23,556 nt of DNA from Chitinophagaceae bacterium UBA1946. Lineage in GTDB: Bacteria; Bacteroidota; Bacteroidia; Chitinophagales; Chitinophagaceae. Below are positions 1 through 6,870 of the stretch, piece by piece (positions within the stretch are counted from its first letter, which is position 1; each line of letters opens with the position of its first letter). The notes under the pieces are model-generated. The model ran no database searches. It saw only the letters and a list, made by a program, of their open reading frames with translations, and was not told the DNA's origin. The stretch lies in assembly GCA_002336815.1 (NCBI GenBank), contig DDEU01000071.1:1-23556 (forward strand). The letters run 5' to 3'. A program made the translations under genes and the position numbers.

Positions 1-406
1 AACCGGCAATATTTGCCTGGCTGCTGAGTACGTCCATGCTTTGTGCACGGGTGGTACGGGGCAGCATATCCATGCTGAAAATGGTAAGCCCTTTGGTGGC
101 CCATTCCTTCATCAATGCTGCGTTGAACAATGGCTGGTAAACGCCAAGCAAAATTTTTGCGGACGCCGGTGAAATGTTTTGCGGTTCGTTGATCGAAAGG
201 ATGATGTCCGCAGCAGTTGCGATCTCATCACGGTTCAAAATTTTTGCGCCGGCGGCAATGTATTTATCGTCATTGGCAAAAGCGCTTACGCCTGCGTTTT
301 TTTCTACAACTACTTCAACATTTAATTTCTTTAAAACGGAAATGTGTTCAGGCAGCAGGGAGACTCTTGTTTCAGGGGCTGGTTCTTTTAAAACACCGAT
401 AATCAT
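1..406 (-). CDS. pntA: NAD(P) transhydrogenase subunit alpha, N-terminal part (partial)
   Basis: The gene runs off the left edge; 135 N-terminal residues are visible. The product belongs to the alanine dehydrogenase/PNT family and would be the soluble NAD(H)-binding part of the proton-translocating transhydrogenase, which passes hydride between NADH and NADP+ using the proton gradient. Seen: the N-terminal block MIIGVLKEP followed by ETRVSLLPEH, and at about residues 117-130 the family signature RTTRAQSMDVLSSQ leading into ANIAG. The chosen ATG (404-406) gives the usual compact N-terminus of this family. The beta subunit genes, if present, would lie outside the window. The fragment cannot show whether the gene is intact. 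Alanine dehydrogenase is the main alternative, but the RTTRAQ block fits PntA better. Confidence 0.9.
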   Translation of the reverse strand, partial: MIIGVLKEPAPETRVSLLPEHISVLKKLNVEVVVEKNAGVSAFANDDKYIAAGAKILNRDEIATAADIILSINEPQNISPASAKILLGVYQPLFNAALMKEWATKGLTIFSMDMLPRTTRAQSMDVLSSQANIAG

Positions 407-493
407 AATCAATTGAATTATCTGCAATATACTGAATTTTACAGCCCTGTACCGGAGCGGCCATAGTTTTTACTGTAATATTTTACCTGCTGA

Positions 494-1291
494 TCAAAAC
501 CGGATGGTAAAATGCTGCTTCACTTTAAAATCTGGATTGATGAAAACAAGACCGATAAAAAACAGGTCGATACTTAGTGTTACGGCCGGGTGTTGTTGTA
601 TGATGGCCCAGGCCGCTTCCATTTCTTCGCTCCAGTGAATGTCATCAAAAATGAGGATGGCAGAAGGATTGGCATGTTGCAGCAATGTAGTGAAATAGGC
701 TATCGTAGGCTCTTTCCGGTGATTACCATCAATAAAAGCAAGGTCAATTTTACCGGTTTGATGGAGCAGGGGTTGCAATGTTTTTGCAAAATCACCCTCG
801 GTAAGCCGGATGTTTTTTAGTTGTAAAGCGTCAAAATTGTGCTGTGCAATAGCGGCAATGGCGGGTGATCCTTCGCAGGTAAAAACTGTGCCTGCCGGGT
901 TGCCGGTTGCCAGGTAGCAACTGGTAATGCCGAGTGAAGTGCCCAGCTCCAGCATTACAGACGGGTTGTAATATTGTGCAATTCTAAACAGGAGTTGCGC
1001 AAACTTTTTGGGTTTTAAAGAAGAGGCGGCAATGTTCTTTACCACTCTTTTGTTTGACTTCATAACGGCAGAGCCTGCCCCAAAATCTTCTACTGCTATC
1101 ACGTTGCTGTCTTGCAGTAATAGTTGCCGCTGTGCTTCGATGGCCGCATAATAATCGTATTGTTTTTTATCATTTAAAACCTGGTTGATAAAATTGAAAA
1201 CAAACGGCGAATGTACACCGTAGCCTTTCCCGTTGGAAGCGGTAAAAAAGTAGTGCAGGTATTTTTTTGCTAATTGAAAAGACGTGTACAA
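494..1291 (-). CDS. class I SAM-dependent methyltransferase
   Basis: A 265-residue protein with a Rossmann-type methyltransferase core. Seen: motif I LELGTSLGITS (about 114-124), an acidic residue ending strand 2 (CEGS, about E140), the IDLAFIDGNHRKEP block (about 182-195) and ILIFDDIHWSEEM (about 212-224). The last two resemble the metal- or substrate-binding acidic sites of the O-methyltransferase/Methyltransf_24 group. There is no signal peptide, so it is probably cytoplasmic. The substrate cannot be told. The start is a TTG (1289-1291): an in-frame stop lies four codons upstream and the first internal ATG is only at residue 77, inside the fold, so TTG is the only sensible start. It lies 40 bp downstream of folA in the same direction and may be co-transcribed with it. 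Confidence 0.8.
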   Translation of the reverse strand: MYTSFQLAKKYLHYFFTASNGKGYGVHSPFVFNFINQVLNDKKQYDYYAAIEAQRQLLLQDSNVIAVEDFGAGSAVMKSNKRVVKNIAASSLKPKKFAQLLFRIAQYYNPSVMLELGTSLGITSCYLATGNPAGTVFTCEGSPAIAAIAQHNFDALQLKNIRLTEGDFAKTLQPLLHQTGKIDLAFIDGNHRKEPTIAYFTTLLQHANPSAILIFDDIHWSEEMEAAWAIIQQHPAVTLSIDLFFIGLVFINPDFKVKQHFTIRF

Positions 1292-1331
1292 TTCAGTAAA
1301 TTAAACGTGAAAAAATAAGAAGCAGCAGGTA

Positions 1332-1823
1332 TTATATTTTGCTCCATTGCTGAAAAGAATAAGCATAGGCATGCTTCTCATCTTTTTCAAAATCTTCATT
1401 TGATAGCAGTTTCCATTGCGTTTCGTCGATCTCCGGGAACCAGGTATCACCTTCCAGTGTTGCATGTACCCTGGTGATGTAAATCGTATTCGCTATGGCC
1501 ATGGATTGTTTGTAGATCTCACCGCCCCCAATGATCATGGCTTCTTTGGCATTGGTGGCCACTGCCTTTTCAATCGCATCTTCCAGGTTAATGGCTGTAA
1601 CAGTGCCGGCTGCTTTCCAGTTGGGCTGCCTTGTGATTACAATATTGAACCTGCCGGGCAGGGGCTTGTTCACGGCTTCAAAAGTTTTTCTGCCCATGAT
1701 CACCGGCATACCCCAGGTAATGTTTTTAAAAAAACGGAGGTCATTGGGCAAATGCCATAGCAACTGGTTGCTTTTGCCGATGGCATTGTTTGCTGCTGCC
1801 GCTACTACAAGAGAGATTTTCAT
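1332..1823 (-). CDS. folA: dihydrofolate reductase
   Basis: Reduces dihydrofolate to tetrahydrofolate with NADPH, regenerating the folate oxidised by thymidylate synthase. The 163 residues match the usual size of bacterial DHFR. Seen: MKISLVVAAAANNAIG at the N-terminus, LLWHLPNDLRFFK with the catalytic acid D28, the NADPH-binding MGRKTFE (43-49), ITRQPNW, and IIGGGEIYKQ (97-106). The reading frame is open to 1877, but the start at 1821-1823 is preferred because DHFRs begin right at this strand and because an ACTTTGCAGC promoter-like block abuts the ATG. It is 57 bp downstream of the DUF234 ATPase gene and two genes away from thyA on the same strand. Confidence 0.96.
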   Translation of the reverse strand: MKISLVVAAAANNAIGKSNQLLWHLPNDLRFFKNITWGMPVIMGRKTFEAVNKPLPGRFNIVITRQPNWKAAGTVTAINLEDAIEKAVATNAKEAMIIGGGEIYKQSMAIANTIYITRVHATLEGDTWFPEIDETQWKLLSNEDFEKDEKHAYAYSFQQWSKI

Positions 1824-1838
1824 GCTGCAAAGTTGTGC
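1824..1838 (-). promoter_or_regulatory. probable -7 box just upstream of folA
   Basis: On the minus strand the sequence reads acaactttgcagc directly before the ATG. It resembles the Bacteroidota -7 consensus TAnnTTTG with CA instead of TA, and would give a very short or absent leader. It supports the internal start at 1823 over the longer open frame. No convincing -33 TTTG is visible. Confidence 0.4.
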
Positions 1839-1880
1839 GTTAATGGTTGAACTGAAAATATTTTTATACAGGCGCACCCG

Positions 1881-3302
1881 TCAAAACAAGTCTTCCATGG
1901 TTAGTTCCTGCTGTACAAAACCAATGCTGTGCATATTCGGTGCCAATCCAAAACTGGTGATGAATGTGAGGAACAGTGTTTTTTTTGTTTTGCTCCGTTC
2001 CCGGAAAATGCGCAGGGTTTCCCTGAGATCGGTTGCATACTTTTTATCAAGGCTAAAAGCACTGTCGTAAAACTTTGCTTCACAAATATTGATCACATTG
2101 TCATTACGGTCAATCAGCATATCTATTTGCATACCCGGATCGTTGTTACTTCCTTTGTAAAAAAAGCTCGATTCTTCTGTATATACCGAAGCGATACCAA
2201 GGGCCGCTTTTATTTTGTCGATATGCTTCAGGCAAATATTTTCAAATGCATACCCACTCCAGCTTTTGTATACAGGCGCTGCCGATAGTTGCTGCCAGTT
2301 TACATTTTTCTTTTTATAAACAAACTTCAGGTAAAACAGCGAAAACTCGTCTACCAGCCGGTACAATGCTTCCTTCTTTATTTTTCCAAAAGGATAGCTG
2401 CTGCTGATAAAATCAGATTGCTCCAGTTCCTGCAGCAGTTTGCTGAAACTACCGCCGTCTTTAAGCTTTGTAGCAGCCAGGATCTCATTTCTCGAAAGCC
2501 CTTTTTGTTTGCCGGCCAAAGCTTGTATAATACTGATGTGTTGCCGGGCATCAGTAAACAAGGCGTTGTATAAATTGTCGAACTCATTTACCAGTAGCCC
2601 ATTTCTTTCAAAACAGATGCGGTTAATGTTTTGTGGAGCGCTTTGCCCTTTTTTAATTTCTTTCAGGTAATGTGGTATACCCCCCATTGCCATATACAAT
2701 CTTACAATGTCGTACCGGGAAAGCAGGATATTTTTATTGCGCAGGTAAGTTTCTGTTTCAGCAAGTGTAAAGGGCCGCAGGTGCATACGCTTGGTAACCC
2801 TGTTGTGTAATCCGCCCCGGTGGTTGATGATCTTACTGTTCATCCACGATGCGGCTGAGCCGCAAATGATAACAAGGATATTTTTGTCTGCCGCCCAGCT
2901 GTTCCAAAACCATTCGAGGGCGGTTAAAAATTTTGACTTATGTGTATCCAGCCAGGGCAGTTCATCAATAAATACGAGTAGTTTTCGTTTTTTCTTTATG
3001 CTGCCAAGAAAAGTGGCCAGTTGATTAAATGCTTCCAGCCAGGTAGCAGGTATAGCGGTGGGTTTTTTGGAGCCACTTTGTTTTGCCAGCGCCATGGCAA
3101 AACTTTCCAGTTGTTCTTCATTGCCCGCATTCAGTATGCCACTGAATTCAAAGTGCAGGCGTTCGGCAAAAAATGCTTTTACCAGGTAGGTCTTGCCTAC
3201 CCTTCGCCGGCCGGTGATGGCCAGCATATCTGCACCAGCAGCGGCTTCCAGTTCGACCAGCAGCGCCTGTTCTTCTTTTCTCCCGATAATGATCCTATCC
3301 AT
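1881..3302 (-). CDS. AAA-type ATPase with C-terminal DUF234 nuclease-like domain
   Basis: A 473-residue cytoplasmic protein of the archaeal-type ATPase/DUF234 group, often multicopy in Bacteroidota and archaea and functionally unassigned. Seen: Walker A GRRRVGKT (31-38), Walker B LLVFIDELPWLD (108-119), a sensor-like ICGSAASWM (146-154), a winged-helix-like middle (ILAATKLKDGGSFSKLLQEL), then the C-terminal part with QIDMLIDR (D394) and CEAK (408-410). The D...EAK arrangement fits the PD-(D/E)XK nuclease fold known for DUF234; activity is not shown. It lies between thyA and folA on the same strand. Its promoter region holds a perfect inverted repeat with a -7 box at its centre, so it is probably transcribed on its own under specific control. 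A role in defence, mobility or a toxin-like system is possible but not supported directly. Confidence 0.85.
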   Translation of the reverse strand: MDRIIIGRKEEQALLVELEAAAGADMLAITGRRRVGKTYLVKAFFAERLHFEFSGILNAGNEEQLESFAMALAKQSGSKKPTAIPATWLEAFNQLATFLGSIKKKRKLLVFIDELPWLDTHKSKFLTALEWFWNSWAADKNILVIICGSAASWMNSKIINHRGGLHNRVTKRMHLRPFTLAETETYLRNKNILLSRYDIVRLYMAMGGIPHYLKEIKKGQSAPQNINRICFERNGLLVNEFDNLYNALFTDARQHISIIQALAGKQKGLSRNEILAATKLKDGGSFSKLLQELEQSDFISSSYPFGKIKKEALYRLVDEFSLFYLKFVYKKKNVNWQQLSAAPVYKSWSGYAFENICLKHIDKIKAALGIASVYTEESSFFYKGSNNDPGMQIDMLIDRNDNVINICEAKFYDSAFSLDKKYATDLRETLRIFRERSKTKKTLFLTFITSFGLAPNMHSIGFVQQELTMEDLF

Positions 3303-3312
3303 ACCGTATGAT

Positions 3313-3362
3313 TTATTCCCAGCGGAATCTATACAAAGATAGATAGATTCCGCTGGGAATAA
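3313..3362 (-). promoter_or_regulatory. perfect 20-bp inverted repeat enclosing a -7 promoter box
   Basis: Arms 3313-3332 (ttattcccagcggaatctat) and 3343-3362 are exact reverse complements, separated by 10 bases. The minus strand of the spacer reads TATCTTTG (3341-3334), an exact match to the Bacteroidota -7 consensus TAnnTTTG, and the ATPase start codon is 11 bp further on. The palindrome could be an operator covering the promoter, or a 5'-UTR hairpin element, or the end of a small mobile repeat. Confidence 0.7.
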
Positions 3363-3408
3363 TTTTTAGTGCTATAAAAATCAAGCATATTTTTCAAGAA
3401 CGAAGGAT

Positions 3409-3443
3409 AAAAAAAGAAGAGCCGCAGGAATTATTTCCAGCGG
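3409..3443 (-). terminator. probable rho-independent terminator of thyA
   Basis: On the minus strand CCGCTGGAA (3443-3435) pairs with TTCCTGCGG (3430-3422) with one T-T mismatch and a 4-base loop, followed by ctcttcttttttt. It lies about 45 bp beyond the thyA stop and overlaps the decayed palindromic unit. Confidence 0.55.
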
Positions 3444-3480
3444 AAACTTCCTGAAGAATGTAGATTCCGCCAGCAATATT
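3431..3480. repeat. decayed second copy of the palindromic unit
   Basis: Starts ttatttccagcggaa (14 of 15 bases as in the left arm at 3313) and, at the same spacing, carries tagattccgc (3461-3470) as in the right arm. The inner part and outer right end have diverged, so it no longer forms the full palindrome. The two units are 118 bp apart in the same orientation, in the gap between the ATPase and thyA. Confidence 0.5.
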
Positions 3481-3487
3481 GGCGGGT

Positions 3488-4297
3488 TTACACTGCTACC
3501 GGGGCTTTTATCGCAGGGTGGCACTGGTAATCCAGCAGTTCAAAATCTTCAAACTTAAAATCGAAAATATCTTTTACAGCAGGGTTGATCTTCATCTGGG
3601 GTAAAGGGAACGGGGTTCTTGCCAGTTGCAGTTGCGCCTGCTCAAAATGATTACTGTATAAATGCGTATCACCGCCGGTCCATACAAAATCTCCCAAATC
3701 CATATCACATACCTGTGCGATCATCATCGTAAATAAGGCGTAGGAGGCAATATTGAACGGCACACCCAAAAAAACATCTGCACTGCGCTGGTACAACTGG
3801 CAGCTCAATTTTCTTCTGCCATTGGCAGCCGGTGCAGTGTAAAACTGGAACAGGCAATGGCAGGGCATCAGTTTCATCTTTGGCAGGTCGGCTACATTCC
3901 AGGCGCTGATGATAATGCGGCGGCTGTCGGGATTGTTTTTTAACTGGTGGATCACTTCTTCTACCTGGTCTGTTTCTGCCCCATCTGCCCCTTCCCAGCT
4001 TCGCCATTGCTTGCCATAAACAGGCCCCAGGTCGCCATTTTCATCGGCCCATTCATCCCATATTTTTACATTGTTTTGTTTTAAATAGCCAATATTGGTA
4101 TCGCCGTTTAAAAACCAGAGCAGTTCATGAATGATACTCTTGAGATGGCATTTTTTGGTGGTTACCAACGGAAAACCCTCACTTAGGTTAAAGCGCATCT
4201 GGTAGCCGAATACACTTCTTGTACCAGTGCCGGTGCGGTCGCTTTTATCAACGCCGGTAGCTAAAATATGCTGTAGTAAACCAAGGTATTGTTGCAT
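3488..4297 (-). CDS. thyA: thymidylate synthase
   Basis: Methylates dUMP to dTMP using 5,10-methylene-tetrahydrofolate, releasing dihydrofolate. The 269 residues are close to the E. coli length of 264. Seen: the phosphate-binding DRTGTGTRSVFGYQMRF (20-36), HELLWFLNGDTNI (57-69), the catalytic Cys146 in MPCHCLFQFY, QLYQRSADVFLGVPFNIASY (167-186) and the dUMP-contacting DTHLYSNH (210-217). It is full length with no missing key residue. A ctttgcagcc block, -7-like, abuts the ATG at 4295-4297, as it does for folA. The folA gene that recycles its product is on the same strand but separated by the ATPase gene. Confidence 0.98.
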   Translation of the reverse strand: MQQYLGLLQHILATGVDKSDRTGTGTRSVFGYQMRFNLSEGFPLVTTKKCHLKSIIHELLWFLNGDTNIGYLKQNNVKIWDEWADENGDLGPVYGKQWRSWEGADGAETDQVEEVIHQLKNNPDSRRIIISAWNVADLPKMKLMPCHCLFQFYTAPAANGRRKLSCQLYQRSADVFLGVPFNIASYALFTMMIAQVCDMDLGDFVWTGGDTHLYSNHFEQAQLQLARTPFPLPQMKINPAVKDIFDFKFEDFELLDYQCHPAIKAPVAV

Positions 4298-4308
4298 GGC
4301 TGCAAAGT

Positions 4309-4336
4309 AATGGAAAATGGAAAATGGAGAATGGAA
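4309..4336. repeat. short tandem repeat, four 7-bp units (aatggaa)
   Basis: Units at 4309-4315, 4316-4322, 4323-4329 (aatggag) and 4330-4336. They lie in the divergent gap between thyA and the GNAT gene, in the thyA promoter zone. Copy number could vary by slippage; no function is evident. Confidence 0.7.
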
Positions 4337-4395
4337 AAGTTATCAAGGATAAAAGCAATCCTGTAAAAACCGATCTTCGTCAGTAAAACAGAACA

Positions 4396-4851
4396 ATGAA
4401 GACTGTGATACGCAAAGCAACAAAAGGCGACTGCAAGCGGATGATGGAACTGGTGCAGGAGCTGGCCGAATATGAAAAAGCGCCGGAGGAAGTAACCGTT
4501 GCCTTTGAGCATTTTGTAGAAAGTGGCTTTGGCACTCATCCCGTATGGTGGGCTTATGTGGCGGAGGTGGAAGGGGCAGTAGAGGGTTTTGCGCTGTTCT
4601 ATACCCGCTATTCAACCTGGAAAGGCCAGCGCATGTACCTGGAAGACCTGGTGGTAACAGAAAAAATGCGTGGGCAGGGCATTGGCAGCCTGTTGATGCA
4701 GCAACTGCTGCAGGTGGCCAAAGAAAGAAAATACAGCGGCATCCTTTGGCAGGTGCTTAACTGGAACGGGCCTGCCATTAACTTTTACAAAAAATTTGCC
4801 GGCGTAAAACTGGACGCTGAATGGATCAATTGCAGTATTGAAGTGCTGTAA
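4396..4851 (+). CDS. GNAT family N-acetyltransferase (diamine acetyltransferase-like)
   Basis: A 151-residue acetyl-CoA-dependent acetyltransferase, full length for the family. Seen: an N-terminal IRKATKGDC strand, the YLEDLVV strand (81-87), the acetyl-CoA pyrophosphate loop RGQGIGSLL (92-100), and WNGPAINFYKKFAG (123-136). The YLEDLVV, RGxGIG and WNxPAIxFYKKxG combination is typical of the spermidine/spermine (SSAT-like) subgroup, so polyamines or thialysine-like amines are plausible substrates; this is inference from the family. It has no signal peptide, so it is cytoplasmic. It is divergent from thyA and apparently monocistronic. Confidence 0.88.
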   Translation: MKTVIRKATKGDCKRMMELVQELAEYEKAPEEVTVAFEHFVESGFGTHPVWWAYVAEVEGAVEGFALFYTRYSTWKGQRMYLEDLVVTEKMRGQGIGSLLMQQLLQVAKERKYSGILWQVLNWNGPAINFYKKFAGVKLDAEWINCSIEVL

Positions 4852-4936
4852 AAAATTTTCCTGTTCAGGCAGCAAAGTTTATTTTCACCGCATCAAGCTA
4901 GGGTAATCCTGAACTTTTCATTTTAAAATTGAACCA

Positions 4937-6751
4937 ATGTTTTCAAATCTATCCAAAAAGATCACTATTGCAGTATTGGCCTGCCTGGTTGCTGCAGTAT
5001 CCATCTTTACAGTTTCCTGCCAGAAAGAGTTGAGCGGAGATGGTTTCATTATTACAGAAACACCTCCGGATCTTACTACTAAAGTAAGCTCATCTGTTTC
5101 CGGGTTTGTAACGGATGAAGCCGATGCTGCCGTAAACGGGGCTACCGTAATTGCAGGATCTGCCAGCACCACCACCGATAAATACGGCTACTTCAGTATC
5201 AGCAATGCCGATGTGGTAAAAAATGCAGCGGTGGTAACGGTAATTAAACCAGGATATTTTAAAGGGATAAAAACATACACAGCGGTAACCGGCAAAGCCG
5301 CCTTTTTCAGGATAAAATTATTGCCTAAGACCAGCGCCGGCAGTTTTGATGCTGCTACCGGGGGCGCCGTTACTTTAACCAACGGGCTTTCTGTAAGTTT
5401 TCCTGCAGCAGCAGTAGTGGTGGCTTCTACCAGTGCTGCATACACCGGGCCGGTAACAGTAGCTGCTCAATGGATCAACCCAACCGCCAACGACCTGGGC
5501 AGTATAATGCCCGGCGATCTAAGGGGGCTTGACAGTCTTGGTTTTATGAAGCTGTTAAAAACATACGGTATGGCGGCGGTGGAACTCACCGGTGCCTCAG
5601 GCGAATTATTACAGGTAACAGCAGGCAAAAAAGCAACGCTCAATTTCCCGATACCGGCAGGCATCAGCGCTACTGCACCAGCTACTATTCCTTTATGGTA
5701 TTTTGACGAGACCAATGGTTTGTGGAAACAGCAGGGCAATGCGGTAAAATCAGGCAGCACCTATACAGGCGATGTAAGCCATTTCTCTTACTGGAACTGC
5801 GATATACCACTTACCAGCTTTGTACAATTCACCGGCACCGTAATAGATGCAGCCGGTAACCCCGTATCAGGTGCCAATATTTCCATCAAATATGCCGGGG
5901 GAGGCTATACCGGCGCACACGGCTATACCGATTCAGCCGGATACATAAGCGGCAATATTCCTGCAAATACACAACTTGTGCTGGAAGTGTACAGTTATTA
6001 CAATTGTGGCAACGTGGCGTATACACAAAATATCACTACCACCAATCAAACGCTGGCACTGGGCAATATTCAACTGCCGGCTGCAGGTAGTGCCGTTGTA
6101 AGCGGCACGGTGATCAATTGCAGCAATACGCCTGTTACCAATGGGTACATCATCATGATCAAAGACAATGTGAATTACCGTTTCCCAATTAGCAGCGCCG
6201 GAACATTCAGTTTTAATACCCTGCTTTGTAACAGCAGCGTGAGCGTTACTTTACTGGCAGAAGATAATGATGCCCAGCAGTCTGGACCGCCAGCCACTGT
6301 GCTGCTGACCAATGGTGCGGTACCGGCAGGCGAGCTAAGTGCATGCGGCACCGTGATCGACCAGTTCATCCGCTACTCGATCAATGGCACCAACTATTCA
6401 CTTACTGCGCCAACAGATAATCTTGAACAATCGGTTAATTTGCAGGGTGTTCCGCCAGTAATGTTTGTAAGTGGTTCTGCGGGCAATGGTGGCAGTATCA
6501 CTAACTCAGCTTATATTGGTTTTGACCAAACCGGCATTGCTGCCAACAGCACGCAGGCACTTAGTTCTTTCTTTACCAACCAGATCAATGATTCTACTTT
6601 TTTAACCGCTCCTGCGAGTGTGAATATTATAGAGTACGGCGCAATCGGGCAATTCATTGCGGGTAATTTTGCCTGTACGCTAACAGGGGCGCCTCCTGCC
6701 AACACGCCTTATAATATTACCTGTAATTTCAGGGTAAGAAGAAACCAGTAA
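4937..6751 (+). CDS. large lipoprotein with carboxypeptidase-regulatory-like domains
   Basis: A 604-residue predicted lipoprotein. Seen: a signal peptide ending TVSC with the lipid-attached C28, followed by QKELSGDG. QKE right after Cys resembles the Bacteroidota surface-export signal (QKDDE-like), suggesting exposure on the cell surface. Domain order: a carboxypeptidase-regulatory-like beta-sandwich (about 48-115, SGFVTDEADAAVNGATV); a module of about 120-290 with MPGDLRGLDSLG, YGMAAVELTGASGELL, LWYFDETNGLWKQQG and DVSHFSYWNCD, resembling FAM171/ZU5-type extracellular modules; a second regulatory-like fold (about 295-375, FTGTVIDAAGNPVSGANI); a third (about 380-460); and an unassigned tail. 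No enzyme motif is seen, so it is probably a structural or binding surface protein. A good terminator follows. Confidence 0.75.
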   Translation: MFSNLSKKITIAVLACLVAAVSIFTVSCQKELSGDGFIITETPPDLTTKVSSSVSGFVTDEADAAVNGATVIAGSASTTTDKYGYFSISNADVVKNAAVVTVIKPGYFKGIKTYTAVTGKAAFFRIKLLPKTSAGSFDAATGGAVTLTNGLSVSFPAAAVVVASTSAAYTGPVTVAAQWINPTANDLGSIMPGDLRGLDSLGFMKLLKTYGMAAVELTGASGELLQVTAGKKATLNFPIPAGISATAPATIPLWYFDETNGLWKQQGNAVKSGSTYTGDVSHFSYWNCDIPLTSFVQFTGTVIDAAGNPVSGANISIKYAGGGYTGAHGYTDSAGYISGNIPANTQLVLEVYSYYNCGNVAYTQNITTTNQTLALGNIQLPAAGSAVVSGTVINCSNTPVTNGYIIMIKDNVNYRFPISSAGTFSFNTLLCNSSVSVTLLAEDNDAQQSGPPATVLLTNGAVPAGELSACGTVIDQFIRYSINGTNYSLTAPTDNLEQSVNLQGVPPVMFVSGSAGNGGSITNSAYIGFDQTGIAANSTQALSSFFTNQINDSTFLTAPASVNIIEYGAIGQFIAGNFACTLTGAPPANTPYNITCNFRVRRNQ

Positions 6752-6772
6752 GATTTTTATATCAATCTATTT

Positions 6773-6804
6773 AAAAATGCTCCTTTAAAACAGGGAGCAT
6801 TTTT
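6773..6804 (+). terminator. rho-independent terminator after the large lipoprotein gene
   Basis: aaaaatgctcc (6773-6783) and ggagcattttt (6794-6804) form an 11-bp perfect stem with a 10-base loop, ending in a T run. It separates the lipoprotein gene from icd. Confidence 0.85.
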
Positions 6805-6826
6805 ATTATACAACAATCACAACGCT

Positions 6827-6834
6827 TACTTTTG
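6827..6834 (+). promoter_or_regulatory. probable -7 box of the first icd
   Basis: tacttttg matches TAnnTTTG, 36 bp before the ATG. The surrounding ttacttttgc is identical to the box before the second icd (15213-15222). No clear -33 TTTG is seen at the expected distance. Confidence 0.5.
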
Positions 6835-6870
6835 CAATCTCAACATCACTCTTCACAATAAAATTTTATT

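Noticed and set aside
1531..2070. 179-codon plus-strand open frame crossing folA and the ATPase
   Set aside because: It overlaps two confident minus-strand genes and the gap between them; the translation is not protein-like.
3313..3362. Palindrome as a terminal repeat of a mobile element carrying the ATPase
   Set aside because: No matching sequence was found on the other side of the ATPase gene (1824-1880), so a classical element with two ends is not supported.
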